64,000 bases of DNA from Brassica napus (taxonomy: Eukaryota; Streptophyta; Magnoliopsida; Brassicales; Brassicaceae). The translations under genes were made by a program, and so were the position numbers. The notes below the pieces were generated by a model. That model worked only from the letters and a program-made list of their open reading frames with translations, was not told the DNA's origin and ran no database searches. This document shows positions 61,101 to 64,000 of the stretch, piece after piece; within the stretch, counting starts at the first letter, position 1, and every line of letters begins with the position of its first letter. Location of the stretch: contig NW_026015764.1 in NCBI RefSeq assembly GCF_020379485.1, forward strand, positions 1 to 64,000, written 5' to 3'.

Positions 61101-64000
61101 GGTGGAGAATCACCAGGAAGTTGAATAAATCTCATAGGAGTTGGGATGAAGAAGTTATCCCACTTTCAAATCAGGTGATTCCAGTTTCCCAGTTTGGGAA
61201 TAGGACAGCTTCTTCGTCGTTCCAATCAAACCAGGATGAATCACTTTGTAAGAAGCTTGATTTGGATACATAAAGTGGTGGAGAATCACCAGGAAGTTGA
61301 ATAAATCTCATAGGAGTTGGGATGAAGAAGTTATCCCACTTTCAAATCAGGTGATTCCAGTTTCCCAGTTTGGGAATAGGACAGCTTCTTCGTCGTTCCA
61401 ATCAAACCAGGATGAATCACTTTGTAAGAAGCTTGATTTGGATACATAAAGTGGTGGAGAATCACCAGGAAGTTGAATAAATCTCATAGGAGTTGGGATG
61501 AAGAAGTTATCCCACTTTCAAATCAGGTGATTCCAGTTTCCCAGTTTGGGAATAGGACAGCTTCTTCGTCGTTCCAATCAAACCAGGATGAATCACTTTG
61601 TAAGAAGCTTGATTTGGATACATAAAGTGGTGGAGAATCACCAGGAAGTTGAATAAATCTCATAGGAGTTGGGATGAAGAAGTTATCCCACTTTCAAATC
61701 AGGTGATTCCAGTTTCCCAGTTTGGGAATAGGACAGCTTCTTCGTCGTTCCAATCAAACCAGGATGAATCACTTTGTAAGAAGCTTGATTTGGATACATA
61801 AAGTGGTGGAGAATCACCAGGAAGTTGAATAAATCTCATAGGAGTTGGGATGAAGAAGTTATCCCACTTTCAAATCAGGTGATTCCAGTTTCCCAGTTTG
61901 GGAATAGGACAGCTTCTTCGTCGTTCCAATCAAACCAGGATGAATCACTTTGTAAGAAGCTTGATTTGGATACATAAAGTGGTGGAGAATCACCAGGAAG
62001 TTGAATAAATCTCATAGGAGTTGGGATGAAGAAGTTATCCCACTTTCAAATCAGGTGATTCCAGTTTCCCAGTTTGGGAATAGGACAGCTTCTTCGTCGT
62101 TCCAATCAAACCAGGATGAATCACTTTGTAAGAAGCTTGATTTGGATACATAAAGTGGTGGAGAATCACCAGGAAGTTGAATAAATCTCATAGGAGTTGG
62201 GATGAAGAAGTTATCCCACTTTCAAATCAGGTGATTCCAGTTTCCCAGTTGGGAATAGGACAGCTTCTTCGTCGTTCCAATCAAACCAGGATGAATCACT
62301 TTGTAAGAAGCTTGATTTGGATACATAAAGTGGTGGAGAATCACCAGGAAGTTGAATAAATCTCATAGGAGTTGGGATGAAGAAGTTATCCCACTTTCAA
62401 ATCAGGTGATTCCAGTTTCCCAGTTTGGGAATAGGACAGCTTCTTCGTCGTTCCAATCAAACCAGGATGAATCACTTTGTAAGAAGCTTGATTTGGATAC
62501 ATAAAGTGGTGGAGAATCACCAGGAAGTTGAATAAATCTCATAGGAGTTGGGATGAAGAAGTTATCCCACTTTCAAATCAGGTGATTCCAGTTTCCCAGT
62601 TTGGGAATAGGACAGCTTCTTCGTCGTTCCAATCAAACCAGGATGAATCACTTTGTAAGAAGCTTGATTTGGATACATAAAGTGGTGGAGAATCACCAGG
62701 AAGTTGAATAAATCTCATAGGAGTTGGGATGAAGAAGTTATCCCACTTTCAAATCAGGTGATTCCAGTTTCCCAGTTTGGGAATAGGACAGCTTCTTCGT
62801 CGTTCCAATCAAACCAGGATGAATCACTTTGTAAGAAGCTTGATTTGGATACATAAAGTGGTGGAGAATCACCAGGAAGTTGAATAAATCTCATAGGAGT
62901 TGGGATGAAGAAGTTATCCCACTTTCAAATCAGGTGATTCCAGTTTCCCAGTTTGGGAATAGGACAGCTTCTTCGTCGTTCCAATCAAACCAGGATGAAT
63001 CACTTTGCAAGAAGCTTGATTTGGATACATAAAGTGGTGGAGAATCACCAGGAAGTTGAATAAATCTCATAGGAGTTGGGATGAAGAAGTTATCCCACTT
63101 TCAAATCAGGTGATTCCAGTTTCCCAGTTTGGGAATAGGACAGCTTCTTCGTCGTTCCAATCAAACCAGGATGAATCACTTTGTAAGAAGCTTGATTTGG
63201 ATACATAAAGTGGTGGAGAATCACCAGGAAGTTGAATAAATCTCATAGGAGTTGGGATGAAGAAGAAGTTATCCACTTTCAAATCAGGTGATTCCAGTTT
63301 CCCAGTTTGGGAATAGGACAGCTTCTTCGTCGTTCCAATCAAACCAGGATGAATCACTTTGTAAGAAGCTTGATTTGGATACATAAAGTGGTGGAGAATC
63401 ACCAGGAAGTTGAATAAATCTCATAGGAGTTGGGATGAAGAAGTTATCCCACTTTCAAATCAGGTGATTCCAGTTTCCCAGTTTGGGAATAGGACAGCTT
63501 CTTCGTCGTTCCAATCAAACCAGGATGAATCACTTTGTAAGAAGCTTGATTTGGATACATAAAGTGGTGGAGAATCACCAGGAAGTTGAATAAATCTCAT
63601 AGGAGTTGGGATGAAGAAGTTATCCCACTTTCAAATCAGGTGATTCCAGTTTCCCAGTTTGGGAATAGGACAGCTTCTTCGTCGTTCCAATCAAACCAGG
63701 ATGAATCACTTTGTAAGAAGCTTGATTTGGATACATAAAGTGGTGGAGAATCACCAGGAAGTTGAATAAATCTCATAGGAGTTGGGATGAAGAAGTTATC
63801 CCACTTTCAAATCAGGTGATTCCAGTTTCCCAGTTTGGGAATAGGACAGCTTCTTCGTCGTTCCAATCAAACCAGGATGAATCACTTTGTAAGAAGCTTG
63901 ATTTGGATACATAAAGTGGTGGAGAATCACCAGGAAGTTGAATAAATCTCATAGGAGTTGGGATGAAGAAGTTATCCCACTTTCAAATCAGGTGATTCCA
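43191..64000 (+). repeat. Satellite zone D: highly homogeneous block, about 118 monomers
   Basis: From 43217 the CTTTCTAATC variant is replaced by CTTTCAAATC. From 43498 essentially all junctions are AAAGTGGTGGAG. Visible exceptions are few: AAAGGGTGG at 43325 and 45436, a CAATCATCAG rearrangement at 58527-58537, one GTGTTGG at about 58637, CAGTTGGG at 60665 and 62248, a T-to-C at 63007, and a small indel pair near 63263-63275. The block runs off the right edge. Confidence 0.9.
43478..43653 (+). repeat. Representative satellite monomer (HindIII to HindIII) with internal dyads
   Basis: This 176-bp unit typifies zone D. It contains TGGGAT (43543-43548) and ATCCCA (43558-43563) as arms around 9 bases, and TTCCCA (43587-43592) and TGGGAA (43596-43601) as arms around GTT. 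GAATCACC (43508-43515) is the reverse complement of GGTGATTC (43575-43582), and GAATCAC recurs at 43639-43645. Its only CpGs are the pair in CTTCGTCG near 43616-43620. Confidence 0.9.

Larger units (their letters stand above)
4797..64000 (+). repeat. CentBr-type 176-bp centromeric satellite array, about 336 monomers
   Basis: A head-to-tail tandem array, always in the same orientation, with no other element inside it and continuing past the right edge. The period is 176 bp, with 174, 175 and 177-bp variants from small indels. Most units contain AAGCTT (HindIII). This matches the Brassica centromeric satellite CentBr as I know it, which underlies CENH3 chromatin. The CentBr1 or CentBr2 subfamily was not resolved. 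Because 176 is not a multiple of three, every frame shifts with each monomer. The recurring 76-84 codon open frames on both strands are therefore artefacts of repetition and not genes. Confidence 0.97.

Noticed and set aside
4797..64000. CRISPR array
   Set aside because: Units are contiguous 176-bp repeats without unique spacers, in a plant-type context with an LTR retrotransposon.
4797..64000. A second transposon or an array inversion inside the satellite
   Set aside because: All monomers keep one orientation, and apart from the 7586-8100 patch no non-satellite sequence interrupts them.

Overview
This window is plant pericentromeric or centromeric DNA, most likely from a Brassica (or close Brassiceae) chromosome. 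About 59.2 kb (4797-64000) is one uninterrupted head-to-tail array of a 176-bp satellite with a HindIII site in most units. It matches what I know of the Brassica centromeric satellite family CentBr/CentBo. The species call rests on recognising the monomer and was not searched. No intact protein-coding gene is visible.

Layout. Positions 1-4796 are the right-hand part of a Ty3/gypsy LTR retrotransposon on the + strand, probably Tat lineage. Its left end lies outside the window. In order it holds: a frameshifted remnant of the protease/reverse-transcriptase junction of pol (2-485); about 1 kb with no recognisable coding sequence where RT, RNase H and integrase would be expected (486-1518); a decayed, intron-containing extra gene on the minus strand (1519-3312) with a C-terminally charged 'putative gypsy type transposon' type protein and its own TATA-like leader; a polypurine tract (3550-3565); and a 1231-bp 3' LTR (3566-4796). 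The LTR carries a striking array of eight 26-bp palindromes. The LTR ends in CA directly against satellite, so the element inserted inside the CentBr array.

The satellite is zoned. 4797 to about 8620 is diverged and rich in indels, with a badly scrambled patch at about 7586-8100. About 8620-18700 is regular but mixes several variants, including an AAGCTCG form that lacks the HindIII site. About 18700-43190 has HindIII in essentially every unit, with three junction variants in irregular order. From about 43191 to the end, roughly 118 units are almost identical and carry a different combined haplotype (CAAAT plus GTGGTGG). Rare mutations shared at 9- and 12-monomer spacing in this last zone point to recent multi-monomer duplication.

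The elements relate as invader and host rather than as an operon. The satellite is the likely substrate for CENH3 chromatin, and the retrotransposon is a decayed, apparently non-autonomous insertion at its more diverged flank. Each monomer has several short dyads that could form hairpins, which bears on models of non-B DNA at centromeres.
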